DNA from: Asterias rubens
Lineage: Eukaryota; Echinodermata; Asteroidea; Forcipulatida; Asteriidae
Reading direction: 5' to 3'
NCBI RefSeq assembly: GCF_902459465.1
Contig: NC_047070.1
Span: forward strand, 558,001 to 622,000
DNA: 64,000 nucleotides
The position numbers were made by a program, and so were the translations under genes. Within the stretch, counting starts at the first letter, position 1. Each line of letters starts with the position of its first letter. The notes under the pieces are model-generated. The model had not been told where the DNA came from. It ran no database searches and was given only the letters and a program-made list of their open reading frames with translations. Shown here in pieces: positions 36,329 through 47,577 of this stretch.

Positions 36329-38099
36329 CTAAAGGAAAAGCTGCCCTGTCCTAAAAGGACAAAGTACCAAGCCAGTTTATAATGTCACATTGTGAAGGTT
36401 ACATTCTTTCATATTTATTTCATATTTCATCTAGATTTGATGTATTTTTGTATGAAGGGTAAATTTTTACTGTGTATTTTTTTATAACAATTTTTAGACA
36501 CGCAAAACCAAAACGCATTTTACTGTACAAATATTTTTTTTTTTACAAGTGACAATAAAACAATATTCATATTATTCATATATTCATCTTTTTGTCCTTA
36601 GATTCTCTTTAACTTCAACATGTTCAATGTCCAATACATCTTGACAACAGCTAAAGCACACGGTGATTGCAACATCCAGAAAAGGCCAAACATCGCTTTT
36701 CAAATGTTACTCAGTAGACCAAACCAGCTGTTTTCAGTTAGACTAAGATTAGGAGCAAACACTCCAACAAAAAAGTTGTACCCGCAAGTTTACTATTTAT
36801 AGAACTTTCTTCCTGTGTCTCCTGCCTACTACATGTATGTATTCAACCACAAAGTGAATCACCTTGTTACTGTCAGTGTCTGACCCCTCACTAATTATTT
36901 GCCAATATCACCATCTCACTGTCGGATTGCCACAGTGAAAGAAACATTTAAAGTTACCCTTCATCTTGATGCCCTTACCAGGCTGCAAAAGACCTAAAAC
37001 GCTCTAAATCCTCTTAGTGTAAAAACAGCCGCTTAGCCCAAGTCCTTTTAAACAAAAACTCATTGTAGCCCAAACCCTTCTCAATCCTCCTGTGAAAAGC
37101 CAAAATCCTTCTCCATCCTGAACTTTGGTAATGAGAATATTGAAGGATTTAGGCTCTTTAATGTCCCATTTTAAGGACAAAGTACAATGTAAATATTATG
37201 GTGAAGTTTCTTGCTCAAGGCTACAAGTATTTAACAAGTGAGACTAAAACCCACACTCGGCTGATCAGACAAACCAGAGCTTGACTCTGTTGCTCCTTAA
37301 ATCGCTCGGCAAAGACACACATCATAACTACTGAGTTCTTTTAATTGAGATGTGCACTGCAGGGATAATCATTGTGCAATTGTAAGTACGCAATGATTTC
37401 TTATCAGTTTGCAGTCTGTGTAACATATGCTTCAAACATCCATTTTAACTTTACCACCTCCCTCAGTTCATTGGCCACAAAAGACGCAGGTCAGGAACTA
37501 AAGCGTTTTGCAACATACAAAACAAAACATTCTAAAAAGTATTTCAAAATCAAAATCATTCCAGACCAAGCAATAATTTCAAAATCACTCCAGACCAAGG
37601 AATTATTTCCCATACAGCCATTATTTGTACATGATTTCAGATTATTACCGGGTATATTTGGCACTGGATTAAAGCTCTGGTGTTTCTGATCAGCTGAGGT
37701 TAAGTCAGGTCTTGATGCTTGTGTCCTTGAGCAAGACACTTGACTGTAATTGCTTCATCCTTCAGATTGGACTTCAAGCCATTTGTACCATCCATGTTCT
37801 ATGGTTATGGACTGCAACTGCAAGTAAAGGAACCCAGTACACTTGTCCTTTAGAGAAGGGGTTTGCCCTCGTGCTTTCTAGTAAGGTTTTACAGAATGCT
37901 CCACAGCAATTTGAAGATTGTTCCATGGAGCTACAAAGTATGTAAACAAATGGTTTATAGCTTTCTGACTTGGCCTTTGAGAAAAACTCTGCTAAGGTCA
38001 AAATGTCAGGCCATTAACCAATTTGTTTGCTGTTTTATACAATAAATATGAAGCTTGCCATTTGGTTGGTAATAGTTTGCAACAATTCTGTTTTCTCAT
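36329..38099. other. Gene-poor spacer
   Basis: No gene recognised. A tRNA-like relic lies at 37203-37315, and at 37,975-38,035 is CTCTGCTAAGGTCAAAATGT with CAGGCCATTAAC, a diverged copy of the hairpin arm at 49214-49253. Confidence 0.6.
37203..37315 (-). repeat. tRNA-like SINE relic
   Basis: Minus strand: AGCGATTTAAGGAGCAACAG, a long variable-arm-like stretch, then GTGTGGGTTTTAGTCTCACT, a damaged B box. Resembles the relic near 13350. Confidence 0.4.
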
Positions 38100-38103
38100 T
38101 TAA

Positions 38104-38440
38104 AGACAGTGGACACTATTGGTAATTGTCAAAGACCAGTCTTCTTACTTGGTGTATCTCAACATATGCATAAAATAACAAACCTGTGAAAATTTGAGCT
38201 CATTGGTCACCTGAAGTTGTGAGATAATAATGAAAGAAAAAACACCCATGTCACACGAAGTTGCGTGCTTTCAGATGCTTTTAATATGAATTCCTGGAAA
38301 ATTACTTCTTTCTTGAAAACTACTTCACTTTAGAGGGAGCTGTAAGTCACAAAGTGTTATACTATCAACCTCTCCCCACTCGTTACCAAGTGAGGTTTTA
38401 TGCTAAACATTATTTTGAGTAATTACCAATAGTAATGCCT
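38104..38440. repeat. TTAA-flanked MITE, family A (opposite orientation)
   Basis: TTAA at 38100-38103 and 38441-38444; begins AGACAGTGGACACTATTGGT. The interior is read in the reverse sense of the 34.6-36.3 kb copies; the right end is partly deleted (AGTAATGCCT). Confidence 0.8.
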
Positions 38441-38616
38441 TTAAATAATTATGGGTCTTATATTTCAAACATTGCTAATGCATGCCTTGTAGGGGGGAAA
38501 CATTAGCACTTAGCTCTGCCCTTGGGTGTGATCAGCACTTAAATTGCCAAGTATTATCAAATATCAATTATGCCTTCCCTTTTAAAAGCTTCACAATAGG
38601 CACTTTAGATTATTAC

Positions 38617-39187
38617 ATGAGGTGCCAGTCTTGGGCACACTGTTTTCAGATTATCCATTGGCAGATTCCCATGAGGTGCCAGTCTTGGGCACACTGTTTT
38701 CAGATTATCCATTGGCAGATTCCCATGAGGTGCCAGTCTTGGGCACACTGTTTTCAGATTATCCATTGGCAGATTCCCATGAGGTGCCAGTCTTGGGCAC
38801 ACTGTTTTCAGATTATCCATTGGCAGATTCCCATGAGGTGCCAGTCTTGGGCACACTGTTTTCAGATTATCCATTGGCAGATTCCCATGAGGTGCCAGTC
38901 TTGGGCACACTGTTTTCAGATTATCCATTGGCAGATTCCCATGAGGTGCCAGTCTTGGGCACACTGTTTTCAGATTATCCATTGGCAGATTCCCATGAGG
39001 TGCCAGTCTTGGGCACACTGTTTTCAGATTATCCATTGGCAGATTCCCATGAGGTGCCAGTCTTGGGCACACTGTTTTCAGATTATCCATTGGCAGATTC
39101 CCATGAGGTGCCAGTCTTGGGCACACTGTTTTCAGATTATCCATTGGCAGATTCCCATGAGGTGCCAGTCTTGGGCACACTGTTTTC
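38617..39187 (+). repeat. 54-bp minisatellite, 10.5 copies
   Basis: Units start ATGAGGTGCCAGTCTTGGGC every 54 bp, almost perfectly identical. 54 is a multiple of 3, so 18-residue peptide repeats (MRCQSWAHCFQIIHWQIP) appear in one plus frame, with other repeats in a second plus frame and one minus frame. No start context, splice or family supports translation. Confidence 0.95.
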
Positions 39188-41034
39188 AAACCAAGTATTC
39201 TACCCATTACATGAGTAATACAACACGTATATAGTACTCAGCAGTGTTGCCAATATTGTAGATCCCCCCATATTGTTGACTGAACATTTTTGTTGATTTT
39301 GTACAACAATCCAGGTGGTAAAGATTCAACATACTGTACATGTAATAAAGGAAATGTTTCCATAATGTACACATTACATCTGAGCATGGAAAAGTGGTTA
39401 TTTCAAGGAAACTTTCTGCAGAAGTTACTGAAAAGCTACATGTACAAGAAAATAATTTCTTTCCTGTCCTGAAATGAAATCTACAACTTCTAATAATGTG
39501 CAATTTAAATGGAAACTGTTGTACTTCCTTCAATATGGATGATATGGCATATCCAGTAGCAGTTGTTGAAATAAAAATCATGTGAAGTGTCAGGAAATTA
39601 AATTGAATACTGTTACTCCGCTGTCATACAAAATAACCCAAGGGTCAAAACTCAAGGATTGAATTTCAAGTAAACATCTACAAACAAAAGGGTTCTTAGT
39701 CTGACATCTCAATCGAAAATAAAAAATGAAACAATTACTAGACGTCACCACTGCCTCAAATCATATAATTACTCGCCACTTCTTCATGACCACAGCCAAT
39801 TTTTGTTTTTCAGAATTTGTCGCTTGCACCTTTTGGTTTGAGGACATTAAAGCCACAATTCTGAACAAATATCCAAAGCTATGACAAACAAGGTAAAAAA
39901 AAAAAAAAACATGATTGGGGAAACTAATAACGGAGGAAAAACAAATTTAATAACAATACACTTCCTTTATCGGTTTTCGGCAAAAATTTGATCTCTGTAG
40001 AAAAAAACTTTGTTTGAGGTTCCGCATACAGTACATTGTTTTTTTGTACATACATACTACAAACAAGCATGATCCTGCTGATACTATTTGATTTTAATTT
40101 TGGTTTGATTTACTTGAACATCTTTATTTAATTTAGCTCCACTCCACTCAGCACACAGCACTGCTTTCCAAACAGGCCCTTGGTAAAAATATCATATTAA
40201 TAACTGTAGTTAAATCTATTATTACACGGACCATCAAAATTATTTTCAAAGAGAAAGACACCATAGGCTTCTTTGTTTTTTTGTTTTTTTTGTTTTTCTT
40301 TTTTCGAGGATTGAGATTAAAAGACACTTTAAAACAGAAATCAAAAGTAAGTAAAATAGGTTCAAATTAAAAGACCTTCGACTGCAACCTGTCTGCTTGA
40401 GATGCTTGACGGAAATATCAGCTCTTTGATAAACTAATGCTAGGCACGTCTATTCACAGATTGTACCAAAATGTAAGGACAGCAGTTTTTATAGTACTAG
40501 AATCACATAACGTATACTACAATGTCATGAATGTTTAAATAATGCATCAAGGGGGTACAGCCACAATTATCCCCCCCCCCCACACTTTTGTAATGTCCTC
40601 ATTTTTCAATAGAACCCCTGGATATAGTCATCGTCTGATTGGGGGCACAGGTCTTTAACCTCCTATCCTATTAAAATGTTGATTGCCATTGTGTTTGATA
40701 CATCTCAATTCCAGTGCATCCAAAACAGCTAAAGACTTCATTCTGAGAAAAAATTATCAGTTCATAACTTACTTCTCCGTAGTGATATTTGTTGGATTTT
40801 AACAGCCAAGGATACAATATTTACACTCACAGGTGGAATGTTTCTTTAGGAGTCCAAAGGTCAAAAAGTCAAGGCCATTTTGATTGGTTACTTGAGTCCC
40901 GACTTGAGTCAGACTCTGACTCTTAGTCATAATTCCTTGAGCCTTCCAACTTAAATATTCTAACACTCTCTCTGACATGTCTGATGCATTTAACTAGAAT
41001 ACTGCAAGCACAATGCATCTCAATTTGTCTGTGG
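39188..41034. other. Spacer without recognised gene
   Basis: AT-rich unique-looking DNA with poly-A and poly-C runs (39,895 and 40,570). Short frames only; nothing I can name. Confidence 0.6.
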
Positions 41035-42472
41035 GTCATTCCATATCAGACCAACGCACTTTTTTACCTCATGTCTTCCGATTTTGATAAAAATTGCTGT
41101 GATTGTAGGTCCTTATGAGCAATGAATGCACAGCAATTTTTAGCCCGATCGGACTTACCATGAGGTCAGGGCAGAAACCACTAAAATCTGACATTTTTAG
41201 GGTAAAATACCACCTTTTTGGTAAAAATATGTCATAACAATGTCAATTCTCATCACATATATGCAAATTTGGTATCAAAATGATGAGAATTGCATGTTCA
41301 AATCAGTTCTTTTGTCAAAAATAAATTTTCTGAAATGTAGGTCACTGTAATCTTTAATACGTTATCGTGACCTTTGACCCAGTTTTTGAAATAATGTATC
41401 ATTCCAAAAATCAATGAAATAAAAATCTCTTGATAGAGCATGTCTTCCTCTATCAGAATCCACTAAGAAACAGTTCGGCTCTTCAAAATTTACAACTTTA
41501 TGACTATTTTTGTACAAGTACCATGATCTTTAATATGTTATCGTGACCTTTGACCCAATTTGTGAAACAATGCATCATTCCAAAAATCAACAAAATAAAA
41601 ATCACTTGATAGAACATGTTTTCCTCTATCACAACCAACCAAGAAACAACTGGGCTCTTCAAAATTTACAATTTTATTACCATTTTGTACAGTTGTTAGG
41701 TCACAAACTAGTCAATTTATATACTTTACATAATAAATCCACCAACAAACCTCACTCTTCTGTTTCTAAAGTTACTTAAAGTGTTCATGGTTTGCGATTT
41801 GTTTCTTGTTGAGGGCTGATGTGGTTTAACCAGAATCAGAATTTAAACTATCAGCAGTGACACACCCAGGATTTATTATTTTTGGGGGGTGGGCCATATT
41901 TTCCCCCAAAATTTCTTTCGAAGATTGTAAAACAAAAAAATCAAAACAAATCAAACAAACAAATTGATTACCTTGGAGGGGCTGGGATCAATCCCCCAGA
42001 CCCATCGTCCCCCACCCCCCCTCTTTCGGGTGCACCACTGTGATTATTAGTGATCCCAGTTAGAGATTACATCAAGGTTGAGATGGAGAAGCTGTCGAAT
42101 GCCTTTCTTCAGTAGATCACAAACTTATGCAGTCTTACTTTAACCCCCTGTGATGAATCTTGAACAAATTAATGCATAGTAACTTTCTGAGAAATCCTCA
42201 AGAACAATTTGATTTCCATTTAACCGTAGAGCACACGAAAAGGCATGCTAACCTTCCGATGAAGTCAGAGTTGCAGCATGGTGACATTTTTTTTTTACCA
42301 TCTTGGAAAGAATTTTGTTTCGTTAGTGGTTTCTGCCCTGACAACATGGAAAGTCCGATCGGGCTGAAAATTGGTGTGCATTCATTGCTCATTAGGACCT
42401 ACAAGCACAGCAATTTTTATCAAAATCGGAAGACATGAGGTAAAAAAGTGCATTGGTCTGACATGGAATGAC
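41035..42472. mobile_element. 1.44-kb non-autonomous DNA transposon with ~150-bp terminal inverted repeats
   Basis: Left arm starts GTCATTCCATATCAGACCAA; the right arm is its inverted copy over about 150 bp at roughly 93% identity by eye, up to GGTTTCTGCCCTGAC. Inside are two ~170-bp direct repeats (about 41350-41515 and 41525-41690, sharing GTTATCGTGACCTTTGACCC) and a nested MITE (41859-42041). No transposase frame, so mobilised in trans if ever. Target duplication not evident. Confidence 0.82.
41859..42041. repeat. Nested hAT-like MITE
   Basis: Ends CAGTGACACACCC and GGGTGCACCACTG are near-inverted; CAGTG termini are typical of hAT elements. Sits inside the 1.44-kb element. Confidence 0.45.
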
Positions 42473-42786
42473 TCCTGTTTCCATGGGGAGTAGCAACACA
42501 TTCTTAAACATTCAGCATCTTCTAAAGTAATCTCCACTCCACTGTATTATCATTCACAAATTCTCCGGCTGTTGCATTTTAAAAATTTGCTGGCTTGATT
42601 TTTTCTGTTATAACACCCTGAGGTTCAAGTATATATTTTATAGTCATTTTCGGCATTGGGTCATTGAATTAAAATTTACTTGTATGATTTAGAATAGTCC
42701 TACTGAAGGATCTGTTGAAAATGACTTTTAAAACTACAACGTACATGTACATGTACATAGGATTTGAGGCATTGCATGGTGAGGTA

Positions 42787-43199
42787 TATATGTTTGGTTT
42801 GCGGTAAGACCATGTGGGTATCTACTTGCCAGGTAGAGTTTGTTCTTAGAGAACTGTCTGTTATTCTACTGCCGCGGAGTAGATAATAGGGGATTCGGGA
42901 GACTTCTCAGTTCTGAAAAGAACTGTCCTGCTTTTAACTATTACCCGGGCGGATGGTATAGAAAATAGACTTGGACTACCGGTACTACTTTAACTGTACT
43001 GCCGCAGAGTCAGTTCTGAATTGGTCTCAACGTTTCGACTAGCTTGCTCTAGTCATCGTCGGAACTGAGAAGTCTCCCGAACCCCATATTATCTACTCCG
43101 CGGCAGTAGAATAAATGCAAGACAGTTCTCTAAGAACAAACTCTACCTTGCAAGTACAATGTAGATACACACATGGTGTTACCGCAAACCAAATATATG
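42787..43199. repeat. Long inverted-repeat MITE, GGTTTGCGGTAACACCATG family
   Basis: Arms of roughly 110-120 bp: TTTGGTTTGCGGTAAGACCA with its inverted partner near 43185, GTTCTTAGAGAACTGTC with GACAGTTCTCTAAGAAC, CTACTGCCGCGGAGTAGATA with TATCTACTCCGCGGCAGTAG. The centre contains ACGTTTCGACTAGC, a motif recurring elsewhere in the window. Confidence 0.8.
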
Positions 43200-43208
43200 T
43201 ACATGGAA

Positions 43209-44021
43209 TACCGGACACTTCGGCACCTCGCAAAGTCGGCACCTTGCAAATTCGGCACCTTGCACACTCGGCACCCACTCGGCACCAAGAAAGTCGGCAC
43301 CATACAAACTCGGCACCGGCCTTTTTTTGACTAACAAACTCGGCACCAAGCGAAAAATTAATATCACCTCGAAGAGTTATGTCATTACAAACAATGTAAC
43401 GTGCGTGTTTTACACAATAAAAAATGGTTTGGTAGTTTTAATAGTAGCTTTGTAAACTATCACTAATTCTATGGGTGATGAAAATTCCAAACTTTCGAGA
43501 ACATTTGGGCCCCCGGAAGTTTACCGTCCGGTGTGGCCCGCATGTGCCATGTTTAGTCAACAAGTAGGCTCAGTGCACGTCGTTGAAAGTGCGGTGCCAT
43601 TTTCTTATGATTTTGGCTCTGAACAATTTTAATAAGGTTTTTTTTAGTTAGGTTAATAATTTTCAATGGATTTTTGCCTCTTAACAGAGTGTGATTTGCC
43701 GAAAGGCACTGGCCGGATAATTTCCCCGAGGGCTCCGTTTTGTGCGTGATATGGACGGCACGCACACGCCACTAGATCGTTTGGTGTGCACAGTCCTTCC
43801 AGTGCTCATTTTTTGTTTGTTTTTACGATAATCATATTCCAATAACATTTGCAATGTTTTTACTAATAACTTTATAACAGAATCAAGGTTGTGGGTGCCG
43901 AGTTTGCAAGATGCCGAGGTTGTGGGTGCCGAGTTTGCAAGATGCCGAGGTTGTGGGTGCCGAGTTTGCAAGATGCCGAGGTTGTGGGTGCCGAGTTTGC
44001 AAGATGCCAAAGTGACCGGTA
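43209..44021. mobile_element. Fold-back-like element with arms of GGTGCCGAGT repeats
   Basis: Termini TACCGGACACTTCGGCACC and (inverted) TACCGGTCACTTTGGCATC match at 16 of 19. The left arm (43221-43350) has eight CGGCACC-type repeats; the right arm (43887-44009) has four 31-bp units with GGGTGCCGAGTTTGCAAGAT, in opposite orientation. The middle has no recognisable coding. Architecture resembles fold-back (FB/Galileo-type) transposons, whose inverted arms are built of short tandem repeats. Confidence 0.65.
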
Positions 44022-44240
44022 CCCTGTACATGTACATACAGTACATGAATAATAAATGGAGGAATTTTGATAATATTTGGTTAAATCTTTTGATGACGGC
44101 CGATGGTGTTTGATCAAGTGTTGGATTGAGGATGATGGATGAAAAACTCACAAAAATATACTACTTGTTTCATTTTACAATAATTAAAACATTCTGAACC
44201 AAAACTGTACTTTTTGCACCCTGCGCAGATAGTTTGTTTT

Positions 44241-44325
44241 TTTCTCCCAATGTTTTATTGAGTTTTCTCCCAATGTTTTATTGAGTTTTCTCCCAATGTT
44301 TTATTGAGTTTTCTCCCAATGTTTA
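44241..44325 (+). repeat. 23-bp x ~4 tandem repeat
   Basis: TTTTCTCCCAATGTTTTATT plus GAG repeated; the last copy is truncated. Confidence 0.85.
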
Positions 44326-44476
44326 TGGAGTGCCGACTCAATTTTCTCATATGACAACATCAAATCAAGGAACTAATTGTTGCCTTTCAGAGTTTCATTG
44401 CGGCGACGATAATTTAAAAGGAAAATATTTACTCAAGAAGCTCAAAATTTTTTTTACAAATAATAATGAGGGTGGG

Positions 44477-44657
44477 CCAGGACTACTCCTAGAACTATGA
44501 GGTTCGTTCGGCAATCGTCTCCCGCTACAGGAGACGATAGCCGAACGAACCTCGTCTCCCGCTACGGGAGACGATAGCCGAACGAACCTCGTCTCCCGTT
44601 AACGGGAGACGATAGCCACTCAAACCCCATACATGTAGTTCCACGAGTAGGCCTGGA
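44477..44657. repeat. Nested hairpin element with three CGTCTCCCG units
   Basis: Outer ends CCAGGACTACTCCTAGAAC and its diverged inverted copy at 44635-44657. Inside, three short hairpins (TCGTCTCCCGCTACGGGAGA type) are separated by CCGAACGAACCT, which also pairs with GGTTCGTTCGG at the left. Confidence 0.7.
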
Positions 44658-44759
44658 CAATTTAATATAATTTATGTCCATGATTTTTGAAAGTGGTAAA
44701 AATGGGGCAAATCTGGTGATTAGCAGTCAAAATTCTACGTGTTGGACCATTTCCCTGTG

Positions 44760-45492
44760 TTCAGACAACTCGTCCATTGGACCACTAGACCGTACGGACA
44801 ACTCAACTGTTGAGATAGCTAGACTGTTCAGACAACTCAAAGGACGTTTTTTTCAAACTATCAGACAACTCGACTTAGGACCAAGAAAAGTCGACGGATT
44901 ATTATAATATTATTATAATATAATATATTTATTTGGCCAAGATTTCAACAAACAGGATACAACATGACCGAAAAAATATAACAGTATAAGAAACAACAAA
45001 TGTAAACTTAAAAAACATGTGACACCTATCAATAGTAAACCAATGATGGAATTCAAACAGAATGTTCCCCACTTGGCAAATCAAAGCAAGACAATTATAA
45101 AAACAGACAGGACAAGCCCATTCTAAGATGGCCAAGATAAATAAAAGTGAACCAACCAATGTGACTCAAAAGCCTTTCACGGATGGCCGTGACGGGGGAC
45201 TCAGCATGGGGCGTGCATGGGGCCGGGAAGGGGGAGGGGGAGGGGGGGGTAGGGTTAGGATTAGGGTTAGGGTTAAAGTTAGGATTAGGGTTGGGTTAGG
45301 ATTCTCGAAATTCGTGTTACATGTCAGTAACGGAGGTCCGTTTAACCGTCGACTTTTCTTGGCCATCCGTGTCTCAATTTGAGTTGTCTGAACCGTCGAG
45401 TTGTCCGAATGGTCGAGCTGTCTCAACCGTCGAGTTGTCCTAACCGTCGAGTTGTCTTACCATCGAGTTGTCCGATGGACGAGTTGTCTGAC
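44760..45492. mobile_element. Fold-back-like element with GTCGAGTTGTC arms enclosing telomere-like repeats
   Basis: Outer ends TCAGACAACTCGTCCAT (44761) and ATGGACGAGTTGTCTGA (ends 45492) are perfect inverted copies. Inner arm ends CCAAGAAAAGTCGACGG (44881) and CCGTCGACTTTTCTTGG (45346) are also perfect. Both arms are spaced repeats of a GAGTTGTC motif in opposite orientation. The core holds G-rich DNA and TTAGGG-like repeats (45249-45301). No protein-coding signal. Confidence 0.7.
45249..45301 (+). repeat. Interstitial telomere-like (TTAGGG)n tract
   Basis: TAGGGTTAGGATTAGGGTTA and continuing variants, just after a run of G-tracts (45225-45248) able to form a G-quadruplex. Frames reading TLTLILTL on the minus strand come from this tract. 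Confidence 0.85.
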
Positions 45493-45784
45493 ATCCATTT
45501 CCCCCTGATTGAACTGGGTGTCAAAAATCCATCTTGTAAACCTTCAGGCCTTGCGACGGTGTCGGGAGAAGGGTTATGTTATCGCAACTACTAACGATGG
45601 TCAAGACGCATGACAGCTAGCAGCGCTACGAAATGGAAATCATGCAGTGAAAGCACAAAATCGGCCGTTAAGCAGCTCTATGAGTATGATTGAAATGGCC
45701 TTTATTTTGCCTTGCCTTGATTGATAAAAAAAAGGATTTACCAACCAAATTTCCACATGATTTTCAGAATTTATTATAAGCAAA

Positions 45785-45986
45785 CAACAGCCATGAGTAT
45801 GACATTGACAGCTGAATACCAGTAACAAGCAATTATGGGAACCCCAATTATGCACAAATGGAAACAACAGCCATGAGCATGACGTTGACAGCTGAATACC
45901 AGTAACAAGCAATTATGCACAAAATGGAAACAACAGCCATGAGCATGACGTTGACAGCTGAATACCAGTAACAAGCAATTATGCAC
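45785..45986 (+). repeat. ~66-79-bp x 3 tandem repeat
   Basis: CAACAGCCATGAGCATGACG units begin at 45785, 45864 and 45930, sharing GACAGCTGAATACCAGTAAC and CAAGCAATTATG. Confidence 0.88.
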
Positions 45987-46813
45987 AAATGGAAATTGGG
46001 TTGGTTCTCCTGTATTTTATCAAGGAAGAAATGTCCTGCTAAGCAATTAAATGTGACAGTAACACATGGTGACACGAACATAAAAATAAAATGTCAACAC
46101 GTCGTTAATTTTACTTTTTGTTAATTTTTGTTTAGTTAGTCGTTAGTTTTAACTTTTAAGTTTTAGTCCATGCCATTTTTACCCCAAAATTAAGTATAAC
46201 TTACCATGAAATGTCTTTAAATTGGGCCCATGTTGCCATTGTTTATTGTTCATTTTCAGTTGACATCATCATTGACAAAGTTGCAAGTAAATTTGGGGTT
46301 TTCCTGAAGAAGTTGTTGGTTCTTCTCTTAATAAAAGTGTTGCACGGTCGTTCGGTGTCGCTCGGCCGCAGTGCATTGACTGCACACATGATTGTGTATG
46401 TGGGATGTGCCTCCCGAACAACGGGTTGTGTCTCAACTGGTAGTACGATTTTGTCATGAAGATTACACATAAACTGGTACCCATTCAATAAATCTAGCAT
46501 CAACTGTTTAGTGCGCCCTCAAGCGCTAGGCACTCACCGTTAGAAATATTGGAGGACATTCCCTTTCTGGGCCAAATGATTTCACAAAGCTGGTTCAGCA
46601 GAAAATTATGTTTGAAAAAATATATGTCTTTGTTAAGCAAAGAATGAGTGGGACACCAGCCATAACAATGCAAACTCAGTGGAATTTTCATTGGTAGCAT
46701 GTTTCTGCTAAAGCAATTCTAGTTTGTGTTTAGCAAGTTGTTATGTTTCTCTCTAGGAAACTGGCCCTTGTTTTGTCCTGTATTATTTTTTTCATTCGGT
46801 ATGAAGATACATA

Positions 46814-46904
46814 GCCCACCTTGTTGAGCTGTAAATGGCTCCGCTTTTAACAGTGATGAGACCGATGTTAAAAGCGGAGCCATTTACAGCTCAACAAGGT
46901 GGGC
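46814..46904. repeat. 91-bp near-perfect palindrome, TA-flanked (TAGCCCACC family)
   Basis: Two 39-bp arms with no mismatch (GCCCACCTTGTTGAGCTGTA...) around a 13-bp loop; TA on both sides. Same termini as 61466-61602. Most likely a very short Tc1/mariner-type MITE. Confidence 0.8.
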
Positions 46905-47399
46905 TAAAAGATACATAAATGGAAGAAAATACAAGAACCAGTGTATCCCAATAGTTTGACAAACTAAACTATATAAAGAGAATGAAGCCCTCTTTTTTCA
47001 TAAAAAAAAAGTATTTTCTTAACATGCCTGAATATTATGTTCTGTCTCTTTTCTCTTAGTCACTTAAAACCTCTAATTACAAGAGACAAACTGAACTTGG
47101 GAGAGGGCTAGTCTTATCTCAAGTTAGGACAAGTTCTACCTCCAATAGAGTAAGTACAGAGAAGTTACTCGTCCTAACTTGTAACTAGTCGTACGCTTTA
47201 GTCGTCTCATATAGTGTAGGACTGGTCCTAAACTGGTCCTGACTCTGTGATGAGGTCGACCCCTGATATAATTGCTAACGTCTATTTCCGCTGCACACTT
47301 TTTTTTTATAAGTATTGGATTTGTAACTGTAACTAATATTTTTGTAGTATTGTTTTTCATAACTTTTTAAATATTGTAGTGTGTGGTTTTAATTATGGG

Positions 47400-47577
47400 T
47401 GGTAAATTTTTGTGGTTTATATTTTTAGAAATCTTTTATGCTCTTTGGTTAATTCTGCCTCTTGTTCTGAGCTATTTTAATTTGTACAGGGCCTTGGGGA
47501 TCAGCCATGAATGTTAGGCGCTTTATAAGCTTTATCTATTATTATTTATTATAATAATAACTAAACAAAAAGATTAA
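47400..47577 (+). repeat. Retroposon 3' end with ATT tail
   Basis: CTTGGGGATCAGCCATGAAT and TTAGGCGCTTTATAAGC followed by ATT-rich sequence; typical CR1-like 3' terminus. No upstream reverse transcriptase seen. Confidence 0.5.

Noticed and set aside
38482-39234. 250-codon frame with 18-residue repeats, and frames in a second plus frame and on the opposite strand
   Set aside because: 54-bp tandem repeat; open in several frames at once with no gene context.
45166-45426. Minus-strand frame reading TLILTLTLTL
   Set aside because: Translation of the TTAGGG-like tract.
46814-46904. microRNA gene
   Set aside because: The hairpin is perfect, TA-flanked and shares ends with another element at 61466, so a MITE is the simpler reading.
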